A stretch of DNA of 5,439 nucleotides from Candidatus Falkowiibacteriota bacterium (lineage in GTDB: Bacteria > Patescibacteriota > Patescibacteriia > Patescibacteriales > UBA12075): the NCBI GenBank assembly GCA_030600505.1, contig JAUVLY010000062.1, positions 1-5,439 on the forward strand, read 5' to 3'. This document shows positions 1-4,238 of this stretch, in pieces (position 1 is the stretch's first letter; the number at the start of each line of letters is the position of its first letter). A program made the position numbers and the translations under genes. The notes beneath the pieces were generated by a model that did no database searches, was not told the DNA's origin, and saw only the letters and a list, made by a program, of their open reading frames with translations.

Positions 1-109
1 GCCTATGCGGGTCGCTTTAACTGGCCGCCAGGCCAGCCCCAGCCCCTTTGAAGTAGCTGAAGTGTTGGGGAAAGAAACAAGCATAAAACGAATTAAAGAT
101 GCGATTTAG
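1..109 (+). CDS. gltX: Glutamyl-tRNA synthetase, C-terminal end (5' part outside window)
   Basis: Reading from base 2, 35 codons run to a TAG stop at 107..109. The peptide starts PMRVALTGRQASPSPFEVAE and goes on with VLGKETSIKRIKDAI. This matches the conserved end of the anticodon-binding domain of class I glutamyl-tRNA synthetases, where an R-V-A-x-T-G-R segment is followed by a hydrophobic stretch, L-G-K-E and a final helix with R-I. The enzyme charges tRNA-Glu (in many bacteria also tRNA-Gln) with glutamate in the cytoplasm. The catalytic HIGH and KMSKS regions lie left of the window, so completeness cannot be judged. No intrinsic terminator follows directly; a palindromic repeat begins 37 bases downstream. 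The family match rests on a short tail, but the motif is distinctive. Confidence 0.85.
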   Translation, partial: PMRVALTGRQASPSPFEVAEVLGKETSIKRIKDAI

Positions 110-146
110 ATTTTATCAGGAAAACAATATATTTGCATATATTCAC

Positions 147-227
147 TGTCATTCTGAGTGGAGCGAAGAATCCCGTGGATACAGAGACGAGATTCTTCAC
201 TCCGCTATCGCTTCGTTCAGGATGACA
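147..227 (+). repeat. Palindromic intergenic repeat, family 1, copy R1
   Basis: This 81-bp imperfect palindrome begins TGTCATTCTGAG and ends TTCAGGATGACA. Inside, GAAGAATCCCGT is mirrored by ACGAGATTCTTC. The T in the left end and the C in the right end make the element orientable; this copy reads +. Its core (GGATACAGAGACGAGAT) is also in the copy at 552..641. It lies 93 bp upstream of the 44-residue gene and could also end gltX transcripts, although no T-run follows it. Confidence 0.85.
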
Positions 228-308
228 TGGTTATTTAAAGTCAGATTACATTATATTTATTTAAAAATTAGCTAATATTAAATAAAAAACACTACAAAAA
301 CAGAAAAA

Positions 309-314
309 AGGAGG
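309..314 (+). promoter_or_regulatory. Strong Shine-Dalgarno (AGGAGG) for the 44-residue protein
   Basis: AGGAGG, followed by GG, ends six bases before the ATG at 321. It is the only textbook ribosome binding site in the window and is the best argument that the very short frame behind it is translated. The upstream 228..300 stretch is AT-rich and holds several weak -10-like words (for example TAATAT at 273..278), but none has a convincing -35 at proper spacing. Confidence 0.8.
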
Positions 315-320
315 GGACAA

Positions 321-455
321 ATGAAAATGAGCAGAAGAATAGTTATGTTTGTACTGGGATTAATAATTGTATCTGTATTTGCAATTGTTGTAACAACGCT
401 GGCGAATAATGTTAAAATTCAAGCTCCAAAAAATTTGGTGCTTATCAAGAAATAG
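321..455 (+). CDS. Small single-span membrane protein, 44 aa, unknown function
   Basis: ATG at 321 runs to TAG at 453..455, giving 44 residues. The N-terminus MKMSRR is positively charged. It is followed by about 22 hydrophobic residues (IVMFVLGLIIVSVFAIVVTT), then LANN and a short basic tail ending LVLIKK. By the positive-inside rule the N-terminus should be cytoplasmic, with a tail of about 19 residues outside. It could also be a signal peptide with a very short mature peptide. An excellent Shine-Dalgarno precedes it and a strong terminator follows seven bases after the stop, so it appears to be its own transcription unit. I do not recognise a family. Possible roles, all speculative, include a small regulator of a membrane complex or a toxin-like peptide; no antisense antitoxin is evident. 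Confidence 0.7.
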   Translation: MKMSRRIVMFVLGLIIVSVFAIVVTTLANNVKIQAPKNLVLIKK

Positions 456-461
456 ACCAAT

Positions 462-510
462 GGGCCGCATATAGATAAATGGAGGATTATCTAGCGGCCC
501 TTTAAATTTT
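462..510 (+). terminator. Rho-independent terminator after the 44-aa gene
   Basis: GGGCCGC (462..468) pairs with GCGGCCC (494..500). After a three-base bulge (ATA), TAGATAA (472..478) pairs with TTATCTA (487..493) around an eight-base loop. TTTAAATTTT follows directly. The 14-bp stem with a T-rich tail is a good intrinsic terminator. The T-rich tail overlaps the -35 region of the next promoter. Confidence 0.75.
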
Positions 511-529
511 CTCTGATTTATGCTATAAT
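501..529 (+). promoter_or_regulatory. Sigma-70-type promoter of the M23 peptidase gene
   Basis: TATAAT at 524..529 is preceded by TGC, giving an extended -10 (TGnTATAAT). TTTAAA at 501..506 lies 17 bp upstream and matches the -35 consensus at four of six positions. Transcription would start near 536, so repeat R2 would lie inside a leader of about 137 nt. Confidence 0.6.
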
Positions 530-551
530 AATGCCAAGTAATAGTTTATTC

Positions 552-641
552 TGTCATTCTGAGCTCCCGTTAGGGAGTGAAGAATCCCGTGGATACAGAG
601 ACGAGATCCTTCACTTCGCTGACGCTTCGTTCAGGATGACA
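552..641 (+). repeat. Palindromic intergenic repeat, family 1, copy R2
   Basis: This 90-bp copy begins TGTCATTCTGAG and ends TTCAGGATGACA, in the same + orientation as R1. Its left arm carries an extra small hairpin, CTCCC (564..568) with GGGAG (573..577), where R1 has a simple arm. The core from GAAGAATCC to CTTCACT is almost identical to R1. It ends 31 bp before the M23 start codon and probably forms a stem-loop in that gene's leader RNA. Confidence 0.85.
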
Positions 642-672
642 GACTAAGGGAGATATAATTTCTGAGATTGGT

Positions 673-1941
673 ATGAAAAAAATAAATGAGCTAATATTAT
701 TTTTACTGATAATTGGTTTATGCGTGAGTGCGGTAAACCTTGTTTTTATTGCCAGAGAAAAAAGCGCGGGCGCGCAAATTGACTACAACAATAACACTCC
801 TTCGCTCCTGAATAAAGAACTGAAAGATTTAAATAATGGAATCGGGGACAAGAAAAAAGAGATTGAAAGGCTGCAAGACAAGCAAAAGAAATTTTCCGAC
901 GCCATCAGCGCCAAACAAGGCGAAAAAGCTTCACTTAATAACCAGCTTTCTATACTGGACAACCGGGCAGCCAAGGCTGAGCTGGATATAGAATTAGTTG
1001 AAACCGACATTGAGAAAACTAATTTGGAAATACAAAAAACCGACTTGGAAATAAAGGAAGGCAACAAACAGATAGAAAAAGAAAAAAGCTATATTGCCAA
1101 TGTCCTTGGCCTTATTTATAAGCGTGATAATATCAGCACTTTGGAAATACTTTTACTTAACAACACGCTTTCCGAATTTTTAAGCCAATCAAAATATCTG
1201 GAAGATGTTAACCGAGAAATCGAAGAAAGCTTGGAAAACTTTAAAAAGCTAAAGCGCTTAAGTGAAAAAGAAAAGAAAAATCTGGAAGCGCAAAAAGCCG
1301 AATTAAGGATATTAAAAGAAGAATTAGCGCAGCGGCAGCAAAGCCTAAACTCAGAGAAAGAAACCAAAATTTACGTCCTCAGCCAAGTCAAGCAATCGGA
1401 ACGTGAATACGAAAGGCTTTTAGCTCTGGCCAAAAAAGAGCAAGCAGACGCGGCCGCCGAGATCGCCAGCCTGGAAAAGCTGGTCCGGGCCAAAATCGCC
1501 GCAATGGAAGGGGCCAAGCTCGAATTTAACGATAACGGTTTTATTTGGCCGGTTACAAAAAACGTAATTACCGCGTATTTCCATGACCCGGACTATCCTT
1601 TCCGCTATATTTTTGAGCACCCGGCGGTAGATATCCGCGCCGCGCAAGGGACCACGCTCAAGGCCTCGGCCTCAGGCTATGTTGCCCGGACGAAATACGG
1701 CGCCGGCGGCGCTTATGGATATATTATGCTTATCCATGGCGACGGGCTCTCAACCGTTTACGGCCATGTTTCAAAAATATTTGTAACCGAAGATGAGTAT
1801 GTTGTCCAGGGCCAGCCAATCGGCCTTTCCGGCGGTATACCCGGGACACCGGGAGCGGGCCGCTTAACTACTGGGCCGCATTTGCACTTTGAAGTGCGCT
1901 TAAACGGCATCCCGGTCGACCCACTGGCTTATCTGCCGTAA
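673..1941 (+). CDS. Membrane-anchored coiled-coil M23 peptidoglycan endopeptidase (EnvC/PcsB-like architecture)
   Basis: The 422 residues begin with MKK and a hydrophobic segment (about 7-27) that is a signal anchor or uncleaved signal peptide, so the rest is outside the membrane. Residues about 45-285 are a lysine/glutamate-rich coiled coil, with a YKRDN...LEILLLNN...FLSQSKYLE stretch (149-177) typical of the PcsB/CwlO N-terminal coiled-coil region. Residues about 290-422 are a peptidase M23 (LytM) domain. The zinc motif HxxxD is present (H316, D320), as are YGH (H364) and HLH in GPHLHFEV (H403, H405). The metal site therefore looks complete, unlike E. coli EnvC, which lacks it. The family cuts peptide crosslinks in peptidoglycan or activates amidases, often under FtsEX control at division; that role here is inferred. 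No good Shine-Dalgarno is near the start (AAGGGAGA lies 19 nt away). The sequence turns clearly GC-richer from the end of the coiled coil onward. Confidence 0.9.
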   Translation: MKKINELILFLLIIGLCVSAVNLVFIAREKSAGAQIDYNNNTPSLLNKELKDLNNGIGDKKKEIERLQDKQKKFSDAISAKQGEKASLNNQLSILDNRAAKAELDIELVETDIEKTNLEIQKTDLEIKEGNKQIEKEKSYIANVLGLIYKRDNISTLEILLLNNTLSEFLSQSKYLEDVNREIEESLENFKKLKRLSEKEKKNLEAQKAELRILKEELAQRQQSLNSEKETKIYVLSQVKQSEREYERLLALAKKEQADAAAEIASLEKLVRAKIAAMEGAKLEFNDNGFIWPVTKNVITAYFHDPDYPFRYIFEHPAVDIRAAQGTTLKASASGYVARTKYGAGGAYGYIMLIHGDGLSTVYGHVSKIFVTEDEYVVQGQPIGLSGGIPGTPGAGRLTTGPHLHFEVRLNGIPVDPLAYLP

Positions 1942-1950
1942 TAAAACGTT

Positions 1951-2031
1951 TTTACGTTGGAGCTAGGCCTCTGGCCTGCGACTTTCTGAGCGACAAAATC
2001 TCGCGGGCGGGACGCCCTGCTCGAACGAATT
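1951..2031 (+). repeat. GC-rich hairpin repeat, family 2, copy A
   Basis: The first 38 bp, starting TTTACGTTGGAGC, are identical to 2440..2477; the rest is similar to the end at 2031. Two hairpins are visible: AGGCC/GGCCT, and GGGCG/CGCCC with a three-base loop. The two halves are also weakly complementary, so the whole element is an imperfect palindrome. It fills most of the 96-bp gap between the M23 and SprT-like genes. Confidence 0.85.
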
Positions 2032-2037
2032 TATATT

Positions 2038-2415
2038 ATGACATTTACCAATGAAGTGATTAGCGTGTGCGAGCACGCTTTTTGGGTGCTTAAAACTAAA
2101 GATTTAAAATTTCGCCCGATGCGAAGGATTAAACCCATTAAAAAAGGGCGCAGCTTTGTAATTGGCAGAACCAATTTACGTACCGGTCTAATAACTATAG
2201 ATGTTTTGACGCCAAAACAAAGAAAACCGAAGAAAATTTCTTCGATTTTACGGACTCTATGTCATGAGGTAGCTCACCACCAAAAACCGCCATATAGACA
2301 ACTTTTTCGCTTTAGATGGATAAACCGGCAGCATTATCCAAGGTTTTATAAGCAAGTATCAAAAAATATAGATAAACTCAAGGCAGACGCAAAGCTTTTA
2401 AAGTATTTTGATTAA
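2038..2415 (+). CDS. Small SprT-like zinc metalloprotein, 125 aa
   Basis: The 125-residue protein carries HEVAH (76-80) in the context TLCHEVAHHQ, a gluzincin/SprT-type HExxH zinc motif with E77 as the likely catalytic base. H99 in RQHYPRFYKQV is a good candidate for the third ligand, because SprT-like proteins have an H-x-x-x-F segment about 20 residues after HExxH. Around 50-56, LITIDVL resembles the beta strand that precedes the motif in this fold. No signal peptide or membrane segment is seen, so it is probably cytoplasmic. It lacks the C-terminal zinc ribbon of full SprT proteins and its substrate is unknown. The ATG at 2038 is the only usual start before an upstream in-frame stop at 1987, but it has no Shine-Dalgarno and begins six bases after repeat copy A. 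It may be read through from the M23 gene. Confidence 0.72.
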   Translation: MTFTNEVISVCEHAFWVLKTKDLKFRPMRRIKPIKKGRSFVIGRTNLRTGLITIDVLTPKQRKPKKISSILRTLCHEVAHHQKPPYRQLFRFRWINRQHYPRFYKQVSKNIDKLKADAKLLKYFD

Positions 2416-2420
2416 ATAAG

Positions 2421-2439
2421 TGTCATTCTGAACTCTTTG
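2421..2439 (+). repeat. Half copy of family 1 repeat
   Basis: TGTCATTCTGA at 2421..2431 is the exact left end of the family 1 palindrome, but the rest of the element is missing. After eight further bases the family 2 copy B starts. No matching right end (TCAGGATGACA) follows before the xer gene. It looks like a truncated relic, either cut by arrival of family 2 or lost by deletion. Confidence 0.6.
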
Positions 2440-2519
2440 TTTACGTTGGAGCTAGGCCTCTGGCCTGCGACTTTCTGCGCTATAAATTTCGCGGGCGGGG
2501 ACGCCCAGCTCAAACAATT
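2440..2519 (+). repeat. GC-rich hairpin repeat, family 2, copy B
   Basis: This is a direct copy of 1951..2031, with 38 identical bases at the start, then a divergent middle and a similar GGGCGGGGACGCCC hairpin near the end. It ends seven bases from the stop codon of the xer gene on the other strand, so it fills the gap between the converging SprT-like and xer genes. It could act as a terminator for either, but no T-run follows on either side. Confidence 0.85.
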
Positions 2520-2526
2520 GGTTTTG

Positions 2527-3489
2527 TTATTTCTTAAGCTTCCTTCCGCCATGCAATTTTTTATGAACATCTTTAAGTTGTTTATTGGTAACATGGGTAT
2601 AAATCTGGGTAGTAGCAATATTGGCGTGTCCAAGAAATTCCTGCACCAGCCGTAGGTCCACGCCTTGAGCAAGTAAATCAGTCGCAAACGAATGCCTTAG
2701 GGTATGCGGGGTAGCATCAATTGGTAAACCAACAATTTTAACGTATTTTTTAACTATATTCTCTATCGTTTTAGTAGTAAGCCGACGGGAAACCCCGGTT
2801 TTTTCAATTCCCGGCTTATAGTTGATGAACATGGCCTCGTCCAGGTCAGCGCGCAAGTCCTGGTATTTTTTAAGCCATTTAACCGCCCGAGCCGAAAAAT
2901 ATACCGTCCGTACCCTTTCCCCCTTGCCAATCACCGAGAGCTCCATCTCCCTGGGTGTTTTAGGCAATTTAAGCTGCTCCGAATTTAGGCTTACCAGTTC
3001 CGCTACCCGAAGGCCGGTAGAAAACAGGGTTTCCAGAATTGCCCGGTCGCGCAGGCCAATAATTTTACTTGTATCCGGCGCTAGTAGCAGACTTTCCAAT
3101 TGTTTTAATTCTAAAAATTTAACTTGTTTGCTACCCTTGTTTGGTGATAATTTTACGGCAGTAGGGGAGAGGGATGGTATTTTCCTCTCAACAAAAAATT
3201 CAAGTAAGCTTCTCAATGCAATTAAATAATAATTCTGCGTTGTTTTTTTTAGCGGCTCTTTTGTGCGCGGGTCAATGTGCCGGGATAAATAAACTTTGTA
3301 TTTCCAGATATGGTCAGGGGTTAATTTTTGAGGGGATAGTTTATCTAAATCCTTATCAAGCAGCCAATTAAAAAATTTATTAAGAAAACGAGTGTAGTTT
3401 TCCTGGGTTTTATTAGACAAACCTTTTTCAATTTCCAGATAATCCAAAAAGTCTGTCAGGTATTCAATTATTGGTTTATATATTGCCAT
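2527..3489 (-). CDS. xer: Xer-type tyrosine recombinase (XerC/XerD family)
   Basis: The 320-residue protein has the full two-domain layout. An N-terminal SAM-like core-binding domain (about 1-105) contains LEIEKGLSNKTQENYTRFL. The catalytic domain (about 125-310) has all catalytic residues visible: R161 in TGLRVAEL, K189 in the GKG beta hairpin, H262 and R265 in HTLRHSFAT, H288 in LGHAN, and the nucleophile Y297 in TTQIYTHV. These proteins resolve chromosome dimers at dif, usually with FtsK at the division septum. The tail (THV..KQLKDVHKKLH) looks more like XerD, while LGHAN looks more like XerC, so I do not choose between them. Length is slightly above the usual 295-305. A dif-like site lies about 300 bp upstream, which points to a housekeeping Xer; a mobile-element integrase is less likely. 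The gene points against its left neighbours and appears to have its own promoter. Confidence 0.93.
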   Translation of the reverse strand: MAIYKPIIEYLTDFLDYLEIEKGLSNKTQENYTRFLNKFFNWLLDKDLDKLSPQKLTPDHIWKYKVYLSRHIDPRTKEPLKKTTQNYYLIALRSLLEFFVERKIPSLSPTAVKLSPNKGSKQVKFLELKQLESLLLAPDTSKIIGLRDRAILETLFSTGLRVAELVSLNSEQLKLPKTPREMELSVIGKGERVRTVYFSARAVKWLKKYQDLRADLDEAMFINYKPGIEKTGVSRRLTTKTIENIVKKYVKIVGLPIDATPHTLRHSFATDLLAQGVDLRLVQEFLGHANIATTQIYTHVTNKQLKDVHKKLHGGRKLKK

Positions 3490-3495
3490 ACTCAG

Positions 3496-3525
3496 ATTAT
3501 ATCATATTTTTGGGCAATCTGGTAA
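3496..3525 (-). promoter_or_regulatory. Promoter of xer, likely giving a leaderless mRNA
   Basis: On the - strand, TTACCA (3520..3525; four of six matches to TTGACA) and a perfect TATAAT (3496..3501) are 18 bp apart. Only six bases separate the -10 box from the ATG at 3489, so RNA should start at or next to the start codon. No Shine-Dalgarno is present, as expected for a leaderless message. Confidence 0.6.
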
Positions 3526-3532
3526 ATAAACC

Positions 3533-3654
3533 TGTCATCCTGAACGAAGCGCTAGCGAAGTGAAGGATCTCGTTTCTATATCAACCCCGGTAGAAACTAC
3601 GTTCACACGGGGCACAGCGGGATTCTTCCCCCGCTTCGCGGGATCAGAATGACA
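3533..3654 (-). repeat. Palindromic intergenic repeat, family 1, copy R3
   Basis: This is the longest copy (122 bp), with ends TGTCATCCTGA and TCAGAATGACA on +, so the element itself reads -. An outer arm carries a small hairpin CCCGC/GCGGG at the same place where R2 has CTCCC/GGGAG. The centre is longer and has its own nested pairs, CCCCG/CGGGG and GTAG/CTAC. It lies 43 bp upstream of the xer start, just beyond the proposed xer promoter. Confidence 0.85.
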
Positions 3655-3665
3655 GTGCTGTTCTC

Positions 3666-3699
3666 GAAATTGCTTCATCCCTCGGGGTTCGCAATGACA
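3666..3699 (-). repeat. Half of a second palindromic repeat type (AATGACA end)
   Basis: GAAATTGCTTCATCC, CTCGGGG and TTCGCAATGACA resemble one half of the widespread intergenic palindrome with ends TGTCATTGCGA. Only one half is present here. It abuts R3 with an 11-bp gap, and its last A starts the A-run of the next terminator. Confidence 0.5.
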
Positions 3700-3726
3700 A
3701 AAAATCCCCCAGGATAATCCAGGGGA
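3699..3726 (-). terminator. Intrinsic terminator on - strand, downstream of the 55-aa gene
   Basis: Read on -, CCCC, T, GGAT pairs with ATCC, T, GGGG around a very short centre, with one T-T mismatch, and is followed by GATTTTTT. This would stop transcripts coming leftward through the dif region before they reach xer, consistent with xer having its own promoter. The stem has a mismatch and a tight loop, hence moderate confidence. Confidence 0.5.
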
Positions 3727-3731
3727 GTGGT

Positions 3732-3759
3732 TTAGCTTAAATATTAGCTAAAATTTAGC
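3732..3759. repeat. Three TTAGC units with about one helical turn spacing
   Basis: TTAGC occurs at 3732..3736, 3744..3748 and 3755..3759, with steps of 12 and 11 bp, so the units face the same side of the helix. GCTAAA (3747..3752) and TTTAGC (3754..3759) form a perfect inverted pair around one base. The cluster ends 32 bp before the dif-like site. A protein-binding array is possible, but composition bias in AT-rich DNA is the simpler reading. Confidence 0.35.
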
Positions 3760-3791
3760 TCTTTTTTGATACTGGTAGACGTCTTAACAAT

Positions 3792-3819
3792 ACTTCGCAT
3801 AATGTAGATTAATCGAAGT
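3792..3819. other. dif: dif-like chromosome dimer resolution site (Xer recombination site)
   Basis: The left arm ACTTCGCATAA (3792..3802) and right arm TTAATCGAAGT (3809..3819) flank a six-base centre, TGTAGA. The right arm read in reverse complement is ACTTCGATTAA, so nine of eleven arm positions match. Against the E. coli dif site as I recall it, 19 of 28 positions match, including the run CGCATAATGTA across the left arm and centre. The reverse complement matches the B. subtilis dif site at 19 of 28, including ACTTC and ATTATG. Size, 11-6-11 layout and the AA/TT bases flanking the centre fit Xer sites. The palindrome extends two bases outward on each side (3790..3821). It lies 302 bp upstream of the xer gene. 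Recombination itself is inferred. Confidence 0.75.
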
Positions 3820-3832
3820 ATCATTCGTATGA

Positions 3833-3865
3833 CCCGCATTTGTAGTTGCGGGATGTGCGCAGCAC
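3833..3865. other. Pair of hairpins beside the dif-like site
   Basis: CCCGCA (3833..3838) pairs with TGCGGG (3847..3852) around an eight-base loop, followed directly by GTGC (3855..3858) with GCAC (3862..3865) around three bases. They sit between the dif-like site and the stop of the 55-residue gene. Neither has a T-run on either strand, so a terminator role is doubtful. Confidence 0.5.
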
Positions 3866-3872
3866 GATGACA

Positions 3873-4040
3873 TCAAAAAGACTGTAACTCAGACACCGCC
3901 GGTATCATCTTGATACCCAAAATAGTGATTTCCGGATCAAATAAAAATAATATCTTTATAATCAATAAAAAAATTCCAACAATTAACGCGCAGAACATTA
4001 TTATTGCAACGCCAAATACGATTTTAAATGCTACTTCCAT
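3873..4040 (-). CDS. Small single-span membrane protein, 55 aa, unknown function
   Basis: ATG at 4040..4038 on - runs to TGA at 3875..3873, 55 codons. The protein starts MEVAFKIVFG and has an almost unbroken hydrophobic stretch (about 4-34) containing AIIMFCALIVGIFLLIIKIL. A short tail follows (DPEITILGIK, then MIPAVSELQSF). The pattern of one long apolar helix followed by a mildly polar tail is hard to get by chance in non-coding DNA and suggests a real membrane protein. No Shine-Dalgarno is visible. An extended -10 promoter lies upstream (4148..4156), a family 1 repeat fills most of the leader, and a likely terminator lies downstream at 3699..3726. I recognise no family. Its place next to dif is suggestive but proves nothing about function. 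Confidence 0.5.
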   Translation of the reverse strand: MEVAFKIVFGVAIIMFCALIVGIFLLIIKILFLFDPEITILGIKMIPAVSELQSF

Positions 4041-4062
4041 AAAGAATTTATAATTTACTATT

Positions 4063-4136
4063 TGTCATCCTGAGGAGCTTTAGCGACAAAGGATCTCGTG
4101 ACTGTCACGGGATTCTTCGCTCCGCTCAGAATGACA
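4063..4136 (-). repeat. Palindromic intergenic repeat, family 1, copy R4
   Basis: This is the shortest full copy (74 bp), ends TGTCATCCTGAGG and CTCAGAATGACA on +, so the element reads - like R3. The centre is reduced to a neat hairpin, CGTGAC with GTCACG around one base. It ends 22 bp before the start of the 55-residue gene and begins about five bases after the predicted transcription start. Confidence 0.85.
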
Positions 4137-4147
4137 CATATAACCCT

Positions 4148-4156
4148 ATTATACCA
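4148..4156 (-). promoter_or_regulatory. Extended -10 promoter for the 55-aa gene
   Basis: On -, TGGTATAAT (4156 down to 4148) is a perfect TATAAT with a TGn extension. The -35 region at 17 bp (TAGTTA) is poor, which the extended -10 can compensate. RNA would start near 4141 and include repeat R4 in a leader of about 100 nt. Confidence 0.5.
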
Positions 4157-4201
4157 AATATATCAGTAATTAACTATGTATAAAAATTTAATTGTTTACC
4201 T

Positions 4202-4238
4202 AATATTAGCTATTTTGTACACAAAATACGCTAATTTT
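4202..4238. repeat. AT-rich inverted repeat of about 37 bp
   Basis: ATTTTGT (4212..4218) and ACAAAAT (4221..4227) are perfect inverted copies around two bases. Outside them AATATTAGC (4202..4210) and GCTAATTTT (4230..4238) match in eight of nine positions, offset by one base. It lies upstream of the predicted promoter of the 55-residue gene and downstream of ftsQ, so it could be an operator or a weak transcript-ending hairpin. Confidence 0.5.

Noticed and set aside
654..659. TATAAT just before the M23 start as a second promoter
   Set aside because: No -35-like hexamer lies 16-18 bp upstream (the region is the end of repeat R2) and there is no TGn extension; the box at 524..529 is much better.
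783..1647. Minus-strand open frames inside the M23 gene
   Set aside because: They lie antisense to a clear coiled-coil/M23 protein and encode low-complexity Ser/Phe/Leu-rich peptides, as expected from the complement of Lys/Glu/Leu-rich codons.
2412..2687. Open frames over repeat copy B and the end of xer (both strands)
   Set aside because: They overlap the conserved catalytic end of the recombinase and a repeat, show no protein family features and have no start signals.
2822..3371. Plus-strand open frames opposite xer
   Set aside because: They are shadows of a gene with every catalytic motif on the other strand.
552..3654. Insertion sequences or transposons
   Set aside because: No transposase-like frame; the palindromes are only 74-122 bp. 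They could be non-autonomous elements, but no target duplication was seen.
3790..3821. The dif-like palindrome as a transcription terminator
   Set aside because: The central 16 bases are poorly paired as RNA and no T-run follows on either strand; the match to known dif sites explains it better.
3873..3875. TGA read as glycine (code 25 of Gracilibacteria/SR1)
   Set aside because: None of the recognised genes contains an in-frame TGA; it occurs only as the stop of the 55-aa frame, where the protein pattern ends sensibly.
147..4136. CRISPR array
   Set aside because: The repeats are long imperfect palindromes, irregularly spaced by hundreds of bases with genes between, and vary in length.
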